From: Cavia porcellus
Taxonomy: Eukaryota > Chordata > Mammalia > Rodentia > Caviidae
Assembly (NCBI RefSeq): GCF_034190915.1
Contig: NW_026947546.1
Location: 620,001 to 684,000, forward strand
Direction: 5' to 3'
Length of the DNA: 64,000 nt
How positions within the stretch are numbered: position 1 is the stretch's first letter; every line of letters begins with the position of its first letter. Below the pieces are notes generated by a model, which made no database searches, had not been told where the DNA came from, and worked only from the letters and a program-made list of their open reading frames with translations. The position numbers and the translations under genes were made by a program. Positions 1 to 13,851 of this stretch are shown one piece after another.

Positions 1-2142
1 CGTGATGTTTTTCTCACTCCTACTAGTGAAACCAATGTAACACACACATACAATGCGCACCACCCCGTGATGTTTTTCTCACTCCTACTAGTGAATCCAA
101 TGTAACACACACCCATACAATGCGCACCACCCCGTGATGTTTTTCTCACTGCTACTAGTGAATCTAATGTAACACACACCCATACAATGCGCACCACCCC
201 GTGATGTTTTTCTCACTGCTACTAGTGAATGTAATGTAACACACACGCATACAATGCGCACCACCCCGTGATGTTTTTCTCACTGCTACTAGTGAATATA
301 ATGTAACACACACCCATACAATGCGCACCACCCCGTGATGTTTTTCTCACTGCTACTAGTGAATCCAATGTAACACACACCCATACAATGCGCACCACCC
401 CTTGATGTTTTTCTCACTGCTACTAGTGAATCTAATGTAACACACACCCATACAATGCGCACCACCCCGTGATGTTTTTCTCACTGCTACTAGTGAATCT
501 AATGTAACACACACCCATAAAATGCGCACCAACCCGTGATGTTTTTCTCACTGCTACTAGTGAATGTAATGTAACAAACACGCATACATTGCGCACCACC
601 CCGTGATGTTTTTCTCACTGCTACTAGTGAATGTAATGTAACACACACCCGTACAATGCGCACCACCCCGTGATGTTTTTCTCACAGCTACTAGTGAATC
701 CAATGTAACACACACCCATACAATGCGCACCACCCCTTGATGTTTTTCTCACTGCTACTAGTGAATCTAATGTAACACACACCCATACAATGCGCACCAC
801 CCCGTGATGTTTTTCTCACTGCTACTAGTGAATCTAATGTAACACACACCCATAAAATGCGCACCACCCCGTGATGTTTTTCTCACTGCTACTAGTGAAT
901 GTAATGTAACACACACCCATACAATGCGCACCACCCCGTGATGTTTTTCTCACTGCTACTAGTGAATCCAATGTAACACACACCCATACAATGCGCACCA
1001 CCCCTTGATGTTTTTCTCACTGCTACTAGTGAATCCAATGTAACACACACCCATACAATGCGCACCACCCCGTGATGTTTTTCTCACTGCTACTAGTGAA
1101 TATAATGTAACACACACCCATAAAATGCGCACCACCCCGTGATGTTTTTCTCACTGCTACTAGTGAATCTAATGTAACACACACCCATACAATGCGCACC
1201 ACCCCGTGATGTTTTTCTCACTGCTACTAGTGAATCTAATGTAACACACACCCATAAAATGCGCACCACCCCGTGATGTTTTTCTCACTGCTACTAGTGA
1301 ATGTAATGTAACAAACACGCATACAATGCGCACCACCCCGTGATGTTTTTCTCACTGCTACTAGTGAATGTAATGTAACACACACCCATACAATGCGCAC
1401 CACCCCGTGATGTTTTTCTCACAGCTACTAGTGAATCTAATGTAACACACACCCATACAATGCGCACCACCCCGTGATGTTTTTCTCACTGCTACTAGTG
1501 AATCCAATGTAACACACACCCATACAATGCGCACCACCCCGTGATGTTTTTCTCACTACTACTAGTGAATCTAATGTAACACACACCCATACAATGCGCA
1601 CCACCCCGTGATGTTTTTCTCACTCCTGCTAGTGAATGTAATGTAACACACACCCATACAATGCTCACCACCCCGTGATGTTTTTCTCACTCCTGCTAGT
1701 GAATGTAATGTAACACACACCCATAAAATGCGCACCACCCCGTGATGTTTTTCTCACTCCTGCTAGTGAATGTAATGTAACACACACCCATACAATGCGC
1801 ACCACCCCGTGATGTTTTTCCCACTCCTACTAGTGAATCCAATGTAACACACACCCATACAATGCGCACCACCCCGTGATTTTTTTCTCACTCCTACTAG
1901 TGAATCCAATGTAACACACACCCATACAATGCGCACCACCCCGTGATGTTTTTCTCACTCCTACTAGTGAATCCAATGTAACACAAACCCATACAATGCG
2001 CACCACCCCGTGATGTTTTTCTCACTCCTACTAGTGAATACAATGTAACACACACCCATACAATGCGCACCACCCCGTGATGTTTTTCTCACTCCTACTA
2101 GTGAATCCAATGTAACACACACCCATACAATGCGCACCACCC
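1..2142 (+). repeat. Higher-order repeat copy A1 (2142 bp)
   Basis: Thirty-two monomers, one of them 65 bp. The order of variants (AACCAATG, CCAATG, CTAATG, then a unit with ACACGCATAC, then ATAATG and so on) is repeated almost base for base at 6628-8769. Its last part (from about 1150) also matches 5635-6627 at an offset of 4485. Confidence 0.88.
535..1137 (+). repeat. Nine-unit segment shared with 3412-4014
   Basis: Unit order: AACAAACACGCATACATTG, GTAATG, CACAGCTAC, CTTGATG, CTAATG with AAAATG, GTAATG, CCAATG, CTTGATG, ATAATG. The same nine units recur at 3412-4014. The flanks differ on both sides, so this is a sub-block moved within block A. Confidence 0.82.
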
Positions 2143-3344
2143 CGTGATGTTTTTCTCACTCCTACTAGTGAAACCAATGTAACACACACATACAATGCGC
2201 ACCACCCCGTGATGTTTTTCTCACTCCTACTAGTGAATCCAATGTAACACACACCCATACAATGCGCACCACCCCGTGATGTTTTTCTCACTGCTACTAG
2301 TGAATCTAATGTAACACACACCGATACAATGCGCACCACCCCGTGATGTTTTTCTCACTTCTACTAGTGAATGTAATGTAACACACACGCATACAAGGCG
2401 CACCACCCCGTGATGTTTTTCTCACTGCTACTAGTGAATATAATGTAACACACACCCATACAATGCGCACCACCCCGTGATGTTTTTCTCACTGCTACTA
2501 GTGAATCTAATGTAACACACACCCATACAATGCGCACCACCCCGTGATGTTTTTCTCACTGCTACTAGTGAATCTAATGTAACACACACCCATAAAATGC
2601 GCACCACCCCTTGATGTTTTTCTCACTGCTACTAGTGAATCTAATGTAACACACACCCATACAATGCGCACCACCACGTGATGTTTTTCTCACTGCTACT
2701 AGTGAATCTAATGTAACACACACCCATACAATGCGCACCACCCCGTGATGTTTTTCTCACTGCTACTAGTGAATGTAATGTAACACACACCCATACAATG
2801 CGCACCACCCCGTGATGTTTTTCTCACTGCTACTAGTGAATCTAATGTAACACACACCCATACAATGCACACCACCCCGTGATGTTTTTCTCAATCCTAC
2901 TAGTGAATGTAATGTAACACACACCCATACAATGCGCACCACCCCGTGATGTTTTTCTCTATCCTACTAGTGAATGTAATGTAACACACACCCATACAAT
3001 GCGCACCACCCCGTGATGTTTTTCTCACTCCTACTAGTGAATCCAATGTAACACACACCCATACAATGCGCACCACCCCATGATGTTTTTCTCACTCCTA
3101 CTAGTGAATCCAATGTAACACACCCATACAATGCGCACCACCCCGTGATGTTTTTCTCACTCCTACTAGTGAATCCAATGTAACAGACACCCATACAATG
3201 CGCTCCACCCCGTGATGTTTTTCTCACTCCTACTAGTGAATCTAATGTAACACACACCCATACAATGCGCACCACCCCGTGATGTTTTTCTCACTCCTAC
3301 TAGTGAATGTAATGTAACACACACCCATACAATGCGCACCACCC
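2143..3344 (+). repeat. Second start of the A higher-order repeat; duplicated at 8770-9970
   Basis: Starts with the same 65-bp AACCAATG unit as position 1, then passes through the linked variants CACCGATAC (about 2325) and a short TAACACACCCATAC unit (about 3115). The same order recurs from 8770, with the offset falling from 6627 to 6626 because of a one-T deletion near 9311. The match ends at the unit boundary 3345/9971. Confidence 0.87.
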
Positions 3345-3411
3345 CGTGATGTTTTTCTCACTGCTACTAGTGAATGTAATGTAACACACACCCATACAAT
3401 GCGCACCACCC

Positions 3412-4014
3412 CGTGATGTTTTTCTCACTGCTACTAGTGAATGTAATGTAACAAACACGCATACATTGCGCACCACCCCGTGATGTTTTTCTCACTGCTA
3501 CTAGTGAATGTAATGTAACACACACCCATACAATGCGCACCACCCCGTGATGTTTTTCTCACAGCTACTAGTGAATCCAATGTAACACACACCCATACAA
3601 TGCGCACCACCCCTTGATGTTTTTCTCACTGCTACTAGTGAATCTAATGTAACACACACCCATACAATGCGCACCACCCCGTGATGTTTTTCTCACTGCT
3701 ACTAGTGAATCTAATGTAACACACACCCATAAAATGCGCACCACCCCGTGATGTTTTTCTCACTGCTACTAGTGAATGTAATGTAACACACACCCATACA
3801 ATGCGCACCAGCCCGTGATGTTTTTCTCACTGCTACTAGTGAATCCAATGTAACACACACCCATACAATGCGCACCACCCCTTGATGTTTTTCTCACTGC
3901 TACTAGTGAATCCAATGTAACACACACCCATACAATGCGCACCACCCCGTGATGTTTTTCTCACTGCTACTAGTGAATATAATGTAACACACACCCATAC
4001 AATGCGCACCACCC
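3412..4014 (+). repeat. Nine-unit segment shared with 535-1137
   Basis: Second copy of the nine-unit series, with ACAATG instead of AAAATG in the last unit and a few other base changes. It is followed by CCTAC-type units unlike the flank of the first copy. Confidence 0.82.
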
Positions 4015-4215
4015 CGTGATGTTTTTCTCACTCCTACTAGTGAATGTAATGTAACACACACCCATACAATGCGCACCACCGCGTGATGTTTTTCTCACTC
4101 CTAATAGTGAATGTAATGTAACACACACCCATACAATGCGCACCACCCCGTGATGTTTTTCTCACTCCTACTAGTGAATGTAATGTAACACACACCCATA
4201 CAATGCGCACCACCC

Positions 4216-4416
4216 CGTGATGTTTTTCTCACTCCTGCTAGTGAATGTAATGTAACACACACCCATACAATGAGCACCACCCCGTGATGTTTTTCTCACT
4301 CCTGCTAGTGAATGTAATGTAACACACACCCATACAATGCGCACCACCCCGTGATGTTTTTCTCACTCCTGCTAGTGAATCCAATGTAACACACACCCAT
4401 ACAATGCGCACCACCC
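4216..4416 (+). repeat. Cluster of three CTGCTAG-variant units
   Basis: Three successive units replace CTACTAG by CTGCTAG, which destroys the ACTAGT site. The same kind of triplet occurs at 1607-1807, 6092-6292 and 8234-8434. Those three keep the 4485 and 2142 spacing of the higher-order repeat. The cluster at 4216 is outside that register. Confidence 0.85.
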
Positions 4417-4483
4417 CGTGATGTTTTTCTCACTCCTACTAGTGAATCCAATGTAACACACACCCATACAATGCGCACCACCC

Positions 4484-4684
4484 CGTGATGTTTTTCTCAC
4501 TGCTACTAGGGAATCTAATGTAACACACACCCATACAATGCGCACCACTCCGTGATGTTTATCTCACTGCTACTAGGGAATCTAATGTAACACACACCCA
4601 TACAATGCGCACCACCCCGTGATGTTTTTCTCACTGCTACTAGGGAATCTAATGTAACACACACCCATACAATGCGCACCACCC
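4484..4684 (+). repeat. Cluster of three CTAGGG-variant units
   Basis: Three consecutive monomers share the private change CTAGTG to CTAGGG, with CTAATG. I see no other run of this variant with GCTAC. It is a clear example of very local spread of one variant. Confidence 0.85.
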
Positions 4685-6627
4685 CGTGATGTTTTTCTCA
4701 CTGCTACTAGTGAATCTAATGTAACACACACCCATACAATGCGCACCACCCCGTGATGTTTTTCTCACTGCTACTAGTGAATGTAATGTAACACACACCC
4801 ATACAATGCGCACCACCCCGTGATGTTTTTCTCACTGCTACTAGTGAATCCAATGTAACACACACCCATACAATGCGCACCACCCCGTGATGTTTTTCTC
4901 ACTGCTACTAGTGAATCCAATGTAACACACACCCATACAATGCGCACCACCCCGTGATGTTTTTCTCACTGCTACTAGTGAATCCAATGTAACACACACC
5001 CATACAATGCGCACCACCCCTTGATGTTTTTCTCACTGCTACTAGTGAATCTAATGTAACACACACCCATACAATGCGCACCACCCCGTGATGTTTTTCT
5101 CACTGCTACTAGTGAATCTAATGTAACACACACCCATAAAATGCGCACCACCCCGTGATGTTTTTCTCACTGCTACTAGTGAATGTAATGTAACAAACAC
5201 GCATACATTGCGCACCACCCCGTGATGTTTTTCTCACTGCTATTAGTGAATGTAATGTAACACACACCCATACAATGCGCACCACCCCGTGATGTTTTTC
5301 TCACAGCTACTAGTGAATCCAATGTAACACACACCCATACAATGCGCACCACCCCTTGATGTTTTTCTCACTGCTACTAGTGAATCTAATGTAACACACA
5401 CCCATACAATGCGCACCACCCCGTGATGTTTTTCTCACTCCTACTAGTGAATCTAATGTAACACACACCCATACAATGCGCACCACCCCTTGATGTTTTT
5501 CTCACTCCTACTAGTGAATGTAATGTAACACACACCCATACAATGTGCACCACCCCGTGATGTTTTTCTCACTGCTACTAGTGAATCCAATGTAACACAC
5601 ACCCATACAATGCGCACCACCCCTTGATGTTTTTCTCACTGCTACTAGTGAATCCAATGTAACACACACCCATACAATGCGCACCACCCCGTGATGTTTT
5701 TCTCACTGCTACTAGTGAATCTAATGTAACACACACCCATAAAATGCGCACCACCCCGTGATGTTTTTCTCACTGCTACTAGTGAATGTAATGTAACAAA
5801 CACGCATACAATGCGCACCACCCCGTGATGTTTTTCTCACTGCTACTAGTGAATGTAATGTAACACACACCCATACAATGCGCACCACCCCGTGATGTTT
5901 TTCTCACAGCTACTAGTGAATCTAATGTAACACACACCCATACAATGCGCACCACCCCGTGATGTTTTTCTCACTGCTACTAGTGAATCCAATGTAACAC
6001 ACAACCATACAATGCGCACCACCCCGTGATGTTTTTCTCACTACTACTAGTGAATCTAATGTAATACACACCCATACAATGCGCACCACCCCGTGATGTT
6101 TTTCTCACTCCTGCTAGTGAATGTAATGTAACACACACCCATACATTGCTCACCACCCCGTGATGTTTTTCTCACTCCTGCTAGTGAATGTAATGTAACA
6201 CACACCCATAAAATGCGCACCACCCCGTGATGTTTTTCTCACTCCTGCTAGTGAATGTAATGTAACACACACCCATACAATGCGCACCACCCCGTGATGT
6301 TTTTCCCACTCCTACTAGTGAATCCAATGTAACACACACCCATACAATGCGCACCACCCCGTGATTTTTTTCTCACTCCTACTAGTGAATCCAATGTAAC
6401 ACACACCCATACAATGCGCACCACCCCGTGATGTTTTTCTCACTCCTACTAGTGAATCCAATGTAACACAAACCCATACAATGCGCACCACCCCGTGATG
6501 TTTTTCTCACTCCTACTAGTGAATACAATGTAACACACACCCATACAATGCGCACCACCCCGTGATGTTTTTCTCACTCCTACTAGTGAATCCAATGTAA
6601 CACACACCCATACAATGCGCACCACCC

Positions 6628-8769
6628 CGTGATGTTTTTCTCACTCCTACTAGTGAAACCAATGTAACACACACATACAATGCGCACCACCCCGTGATGT
6701 TTTTCTCACTCCTACTAGTGAATCCAATGTAACACACACCCATACAATGCGCACCACCCCGTGATGTTTTTCTCACTGCTACTAGTGAATCTAATGTAAC
6801 ACACACCCATACAATGCGCACCACCCCGTGATGTTTTTCTCACTGCTACTAGTGAATGTAATGTAACACACACGCATACAATGCGCACCACCCCGTGATG
6901 TTTTTCTCACTGCTACTAGTGAATATAATGTAACACACACCCATACAATGCGCACCACCCCGTGATGTTTTTCTCACTGCTACTAGTGAATCCAATGTAA
7001 CACACACCCATACAATGCGCACCACCCCTTGATGTTTTTCTCACTGCTACTAGTGAATCTAATGTAACACACACCCATACAATGCGCACCACCCCGTGAT
7101 GTTTTTCTCACTGCTACTAGTGAATCTAATGTAACACACACCCATAAAATGCGCACCAACCCGTGATGTTTTTCTCACTGCTACTAGTGAATGTAATGTA
7201 ACAAACACGCATACATTGCGCACCACCCCGTGATGTTTTTCTCACTGCTACTAGTGAATGTAATGTAACACACACCCATACAATGCGCACCACCCCGTGA
7301 TGTTTTTCTCACAGCTACTAGTGAATCCAATGTAACACACACCCATACAATGCGCACCACCCCTTGATGTTTTTCTCACTGCTACTAGTGAATCTAATGT
7401 AACACACACCCATACAATGCGCACCACCCCGTGATGTTTTTCTCACTGCTACTAGTGAATCTAATGTAACACACACCCATAAAATGCGCACCACCCCGTG
7501 ATGTTTTTCTCACTGCTACTAGTGAATGTAATGTAACACACACCCATACAATGCGCACCACCCCGTGATGTTTTTCTCACTGCTACTAGTGAATCCAATG
7601 TAACACACACCCATACAATGCGCACCACCCCTTGATGTTTTTCTCACTGCTACTAGTGAATCCAATGTAACACACACCCATACAATGCGCACCACCCCGT
7701 GATGTTTTTCTCACTGCTACTAGTGAATATAATGTAACACACACCCATAAAATGCGCACCACCCCGTGATGTTTTTCTCACTGCTACTAGTGAATCTAAT
7801 GTAACACACACCCATACAATGCGCACCACCCCGTGATGTTTTTCTCACTGCTACTAGTGAATCTAATGTAACACACACCCATAAAATGCGCACCACCCCG
7901 TGATGTTTTTCTCACTGCTACTAGTGAATGTAATGTAACAAACACGCATACAATGCGCACCACCCCGTGATGTTTTTCTCACTGCTACTAGTGAATGTAA
8001 TGTAACACACACCCATACAATGCGCACCACCCCGTGATGTTTTTCTCACAGCTACTAGTGAATCTAATGTAACACACACCCATACAATGCGCACCACCCC
8101 GTGATGTTTTTCTCACTGCTACTAGTGAATCCAATGTAACACACACCCATACAATGCGCACCACCCCGTGATGTTTTTCTCACTACTACTAGTGAATCTA
8201 ATGTAACACACACCCATACAATGCGCACCACCCCGTGATGTTTTTCTCACTCCTGCTAGTGAATGTAATGTAACACACACCCATACAATGCTCACCACCC
8301 CGTGATGTTTTTCTCACTCCTGCTAGTGAATGTAATGTAACACACACCCATAAAATGCGCACCACCCCGTGATGTTTTTCTCACTCCTGCTATTGAATGT
8401 AATGTAACACACACCCATACAATGCGCACCACCCCGTGATGTTTTTCCCACTCCTACTAGTGAATCCAATGTAACACACACCCATACAATGCGCACCACC
8501 CCGTGATTTTTTTCTCACTCCTACTAGTGAATCCAATGTAACACACACCCATACAATGCGCACCACCCCGTGATGTTTTTCTCACTCCTACTAGTGAATC
8601 CAATGTAACACAAACCCATACAATGCGCACCACCCCGTGATGTTTTTCTCACTCCTACTAGTGAATACAATGTAACACACACCCATACAATGCGCACCAC
8701 CCCGTGATGTTTTTCTCACTCCTACTAGTGAATCCAATGTAACACACACCCATACAATGCGCACCACCC
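6628..8769 (+). repeat. Higher-order repeat copy A3 (2142 bp), near-identical to 1-2142
   Basis: Matches 1-2142 at an offset of 6627, including the 65-bp first unit, the unit with ACACGCATAC, the AACAAACACGCATACATTG unit (about 7205 against 577) and the three CTGCTAG units at 8234-8434 (against 1607-1807). Few single-base differences are visible, for example CTATTG near 8391, which suggests a recent duplication or exchange. Confidence 0.87.
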
Positions 8770-9970
8770 CGTGATGTTTTTCTCACTCCTACTAGTGAAA
8801 CCAATGTAACACACACATACAATGCGCACCACCCCGTGATGTTTTTCTCACTCCTACTAGTGAATCCAATGTAACACACACCCATACAATGCGCACCACC
8901 CCGTGATGTTTTTCTCACTGCTACTAGTGAATCTAATGTAACACACACCGATACAATGCGCACCACCCCGTGATGTTTTTCTCACTGCTACTAGTGAATG
9001 TAATGTAACACACACGCATACAATGCGCACCACCCCGTGATGTTTTTCTCACTGCTACTAGTGAATATAATGTAACACACACCCATACAATGCGCACCAC
9101 CCCGTGATGTTTTTCTCACTGCTACTAGTGAATCTAATGTAACACACACCCATACAATGCGCACCACCCCGTGATGTTTTTCTCACTGCTACTAGTGAAT
9201 CTAATGTAACACACACCCATAAAATGCGCACCACCCCTTGATGTTTTTCTCACTGCTACTAGTGAATCTAATGTAACACACACCCATACAATGCGCACCA
9301 CCCCGTGATGTTTTCTCACTGCTACTAGTGAATCTAATGTAACACACACCCATACAATGCGCACCACCCCGTGATGTTTTTCTCACTGCTACTAGTGAAT
9401 GTAATGTAACACACACCCATACAATGCGCACCACCCCGTGATGTTTTTCTCACTGCTACTAGTGAATCTAATGTAACACACACCCATACAATGCACACCA
9501 CCCCGTGATGTTTTTCTCAATCCTACTAGTGAATGTAATGTAACACACACCCATACAATGCGCACCACCCCGTGATGTTTTTCTCAATCCTACTAGTGAA
9601 TGTAATGTAACACACACCCATACAATGCGCACCACCCCGTGATGTTTTTCTCACTCCTACTAGTGAATCCAATGTAACACACACCCATACAATGCGCACC
9701 ACCCCATGATGTTTTTCTCACTCCTACTAGTGAATCCAATGTAACACACCCATACAATGCGCACCACCCCGTGATGTTTTTCTCACTCCTACTAGTGAAT
9801 CCAATGTAACAGACACCCATACAATGCGCTCCACCCCGTGATGTTTTTCTCACTCCTACTAGTGAATCTAATGTAACACACACCCATACAATGCGCACCA
9901 CCCCGTGATGTTTTTCTCACTCCTACTAGTGAATGTAATGTAACACACACCCATACAATGCGCACCACCC
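8770..9970 (+). repeat. Duplicate of 2143-3344
   Basis: Same unit order as 2143-3344, with the CACCGATAC variant near 8945 and the 65-bp TAACACACCCATAC unit near 9742. A 66-bp unit near 9305 has lost one T of the T5 run and is private to this copy. Confidence 0.86.
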
Positions 9971-10104
9971 CGTGATGTTTTTCTCACTCCTACTAGTGAA
10001 TCTAATGTAACACACACCCATACAATGCGCACCACACCGTGATGTTTTTCTCACTCCTACTAGTGAATGTAATGTAACACACACCCATAAAATGCGCACC
10101 ACCC

Positions 10105-10166
10105 CGTGATGTTTTTCTCACTCCTACTAGTGAATGTAACACACACCCATACAATGCGCACCACCC
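10105..10166 (+). repeat. Short 62-bp monomer
   Basis: The unit has lost five bases of the AATGT-AATGT stretch (GTGAATGTAACACAC instead of GTGAATGTAATGTAACACAC). This is consistent with slippage between the two direct TGTAA repeats at 31-35 and 36-40 of the monomer. It is the shortest unit I noticed. Confidence 0.88.
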
Positions 10167-13100
10167 CGTGATGTTTTTCTCACTCCTACTAGTGAATGTA
10201 ATGTAACACACACCCATACAATGCGCACCACCCCGTGATGTTTTTCTCACTGCTACTAGTGAATGTAATGTAAAACACACCCATACAATGCGCACCACCC
10301 CGTGATGTTTTTCTCACTGCTACTAGTGAATGTAATGTAACACACACCCATACAATGCGCACCACCCCGTGATGTTTTTCTCACTCCTACTAGTGAATGT
10401 AATGTAACACACACCCATACAATGCGCACCACCCCGTGATGTTTTTCTCATTCCTACTAGTGAATGTAATGTAACACACACCCATGCAATGCGAACCACC
10501 CCGTGATGTTTTTCTCCCTCCTACTAGTGAATGTAATGTAACACACACCCATACAATGCGCACCACCCCGTGATGTTTTTCTCAATCCTACTATTTAATG
10601 TAATATAACACACACCCATAAAATGCGCACCACCCCGTGATGTTTTTCTCACTCCTACTAGTGAATGTAATGTAACACACAGCCATACAATGCGAACCAC
10701 CCCGTGATGTTTTTCTCACTCCTACTAGTGAATCCAATGTAACACACACCCATACAATGCGCACCACCCCGTGATGTTTTTCTCACTCCTACTAGTGAAT
10801 CCAATGTAACACACACCCATACAATGCGCACCATCCCGTGATGTTTTTCTCACTCCTACTAGTGAATCCAATGTAACACACACCCATACAATGCGCACCA
10901 CCCCGTGATGTTTTTCTCACTCCTACTAGTGAATGCAATGTAACACACACCCATACAATGCCCACCACCCCGTGTTGTTTTTGTCACTGCTACTAGTGAA
11001 TCTAATGTAACACACACCCATACAATGCGCACCACCCCGTGATGTTTTTCTCAATCCTACTAGTGAATGTAATGTAACACACACCCATACAATGCGAACC
11101 ACCCCGTGATGTTTTTCTCACTCCTACTAGTGAATCCAATGTAACACACACCCATACAATGCGCACCACCCCGTGATGTTTTTCTCACTGCTACTAGTGA
11201 ATGTAATGTAACACACACCCATACAATGCGCACCACCCCGTGATGTTTTTCTCAATCCTACTAGTGAATGTAATGTAACACACACCCATACAATGCGAAC
11301 CACCCCGTGATGTTTTTCTCACTCCTACTAGTGAATCCAATGTAACAAACACCCATACAATGCGCACCACCCCGTGATGTTTTTCTAACTGCTACTAGTG
11401 AATCTAATGTAGCACACACCCATACAATGCGCACAACCCCGTGTTGTTTTTCTCACTGCTACTAGTGAATGTAATGTAACACACACCCATACAATGCGCA
11501 CCACCCCGTGATGTTTTTCTCACTGCTACTAGTGAATCCAATGTAACACACACCCATACAATGCGCACCACCCCGTGATGTTTTTCTCACTGCTACTAGT
11601 GAATGTAATGTAACACACACCCATACAATGCGCACCACCCCGTGATGTTTTTCTCACTGCTACTAGTGAATGTAATGTAACACACACCCATACAATGCGC
11701 ACCACCCCGAGATGTTTTTCTCACTCCTACTAGTGAATGTAATGTAACACACACCCATACAATGCGCACCACCCCGTGATGTTTTTCTCACTCCTACTAG
11801 TGAATGTAATGTAACACACACCCATACAATGCGCACCACCCCGTGATGTTTTTCTCACTCCTAATAGTGAATGTAATGTAACACACACCCATACAATGCG
11901 CACCACCCCGTGATGTTTTTCTCACTGCTACTAGTGAATCTAATGTAGCACACACCCATACAATGCGCACAACCCCGTGTTGTTTTTCTCACTGCTACTA
12001 GTGAATGTAATGTAACACACACCCATACAATGCGCACCACCCCGTGATGTTTTTCTCACTGCTACTAGTGAATGTAATTTAACACACACCCATACAATGC
12101 GCACCACCCCGTGATGTTTTTCTCAATCCTACTAGTGAATGTAATGTAACACACACCCATACAATGCGAACCACCCCGTGATGTTTTTCTCACTCCTACT
12201 AGTGAATCTAATGTCACACACACCCATACAACGCGCACCACCCCGTGATGTTTTTCTCACTCCTACTAGTGAATGTAATGTAACACACACCCATACAATG
12301 CGCACCACCCCGTGATGTTTTTATCACTCCTACTAGTGAATCTAATGTAACACACACCCATACAATGCGCACCACCCCGTGATGTTTTTCTCACTCCTAC
12401 TAGTGAATCTAATGTAACACACACCCATACAATGCGCACCACCCCGTGATGTTTTTCTCACTCCTACTAGTGAATCTAATGTAACACACACCCATACAAT
12501 GCGCACCACCCCGTGATGTTTTTCTCACTGCTACTAGTGAATCTAATGTAACACACACCCATACAATGCGCACCACCCCGTGATGTTTTTCTCACTCCTA
12601 CTAGTGAATCTAATGTAACACACACCCATACAATGCGCACCACCCCGTGATGTTTTTCTAACTGCTACTAGTGAATCTAATGTAGCACACACCCATACAA
12701 TGCGCACCACCCCGTGATGTTTTTCTCACTGCTACTAGTGAATCTAATGTAACACACACCCATACAATGCGCACCACCCCGTGATGTTTTTCTCAATCCT
12801 ACTAGTGAATGTAATGTAACACACACCCATAAAATGCGCACCACCCCGTGATGTTTTTCTCAATCCTACTAGTGAATGTAATGTAACACACACCCATACA
12901 ATGCGCACCACCCCGTGATGTTTTTCTCACTCCTACTAGTGAATGTAATGTAACACACACCCATACAATGCGAACCACCCCGTGATATTTTTCTCACTCC
13001 TACTAGTGAATCCAATGTAACACACACCCATACAATGCGCACCACCCCGTGATGTTTTTCTCACTCCTACTAGTGAATCCAATGTAACACACACCCATAC

Positions 13101-13851
13101 AATGCGCACCACCCCGTGATGTTTTTCTCACTGCTACTAGTGAATGTAATGTAACACACACCCATACAATGCGCACCACCCCGTGATGTTTTTCTCACTC
13201 CTACTATTGAATGTAATGTAACACACACCCATACAATGCGCACCACCCCGTGATGTTTTTCTCACTCCTACTAGTGAATGTAATGTAACACACACCCATA
13301 CAATGCGCACCACCCCGTGATGTTTTTCTCACTCCTACTAGTGAATCTAATGTAACACACACCCATACAATGCGCACCACCCCGTGATGTTTTTCTCACT
13401 GCTACTAGTGAATCTAATGTAACACACACCCATACAATGCGCACCACCCCGTGATGTTTTTCTCACTCCTACTAGTGAATCTAATGTAACACACACCCAT
13501 ACAATGCGCACCACCCCGTGATGTTTTTCTAACTGCTACTAGTGAATCTAATGTAGCACACACCCATACAATGCGCACAACCCCGTGTTGTTTTTCTCAC
13601 TGCTACTAGTGAATGTAATGTAACACACACCCATACAATGCGCACCACCCCGTGATGTTTTTCTCACTGCTACTAGTGAATGTAATGTAAAACACACCCA
13701 TACAATGCGCACCACCCCGTGATGTTTTTCTCACTGCTACTAGTGAATGTAATGTAACACACACCCATACAATGCGCACCACCCCGTGATGTTTTTCTCA
13801 CTGCTACTAGTGAATGTAATGTAACACACACCCATACAATGCGCACCACCC

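Larger units (their letters stand above)
1..9970 (+). repeat. Block A: GCTAC-rich units in 2142/6627-bp higher-order repeats
   Basis: Most units here carry G at position 19 (GCTACTAG), often with CTAATG or CCAATG at 32-37, CTTGATG starts, and CACAGCTAC units (about 683, 1421, 3560, 5300, 5905, 7312, 8047). A 65-bp unit reading GTGAAACCAATG with a shortened CA run starts at 1, 2143, 6628 and 8770. Order and variants of units at 1-3344 recur at 6628-9970. The block ends where the unit at 9971 no longer matches its partner at 3345. Nothing gene-like is present. Confidence 0.9.

Noticed and set aside
2031..2339. Minus-strand open frames of 60-103 codons here and at some 50 other places, rich in repeats of GGAHCMGVCYI and VRKTSRG
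   Set aside because: They are the three frames of the 67-bp monomer read in turn. Most need GTG as start, they end at the monomer's own TAG, and their lengths follow monomer indels. No signal, domain or codon preference separates them from the repeat.
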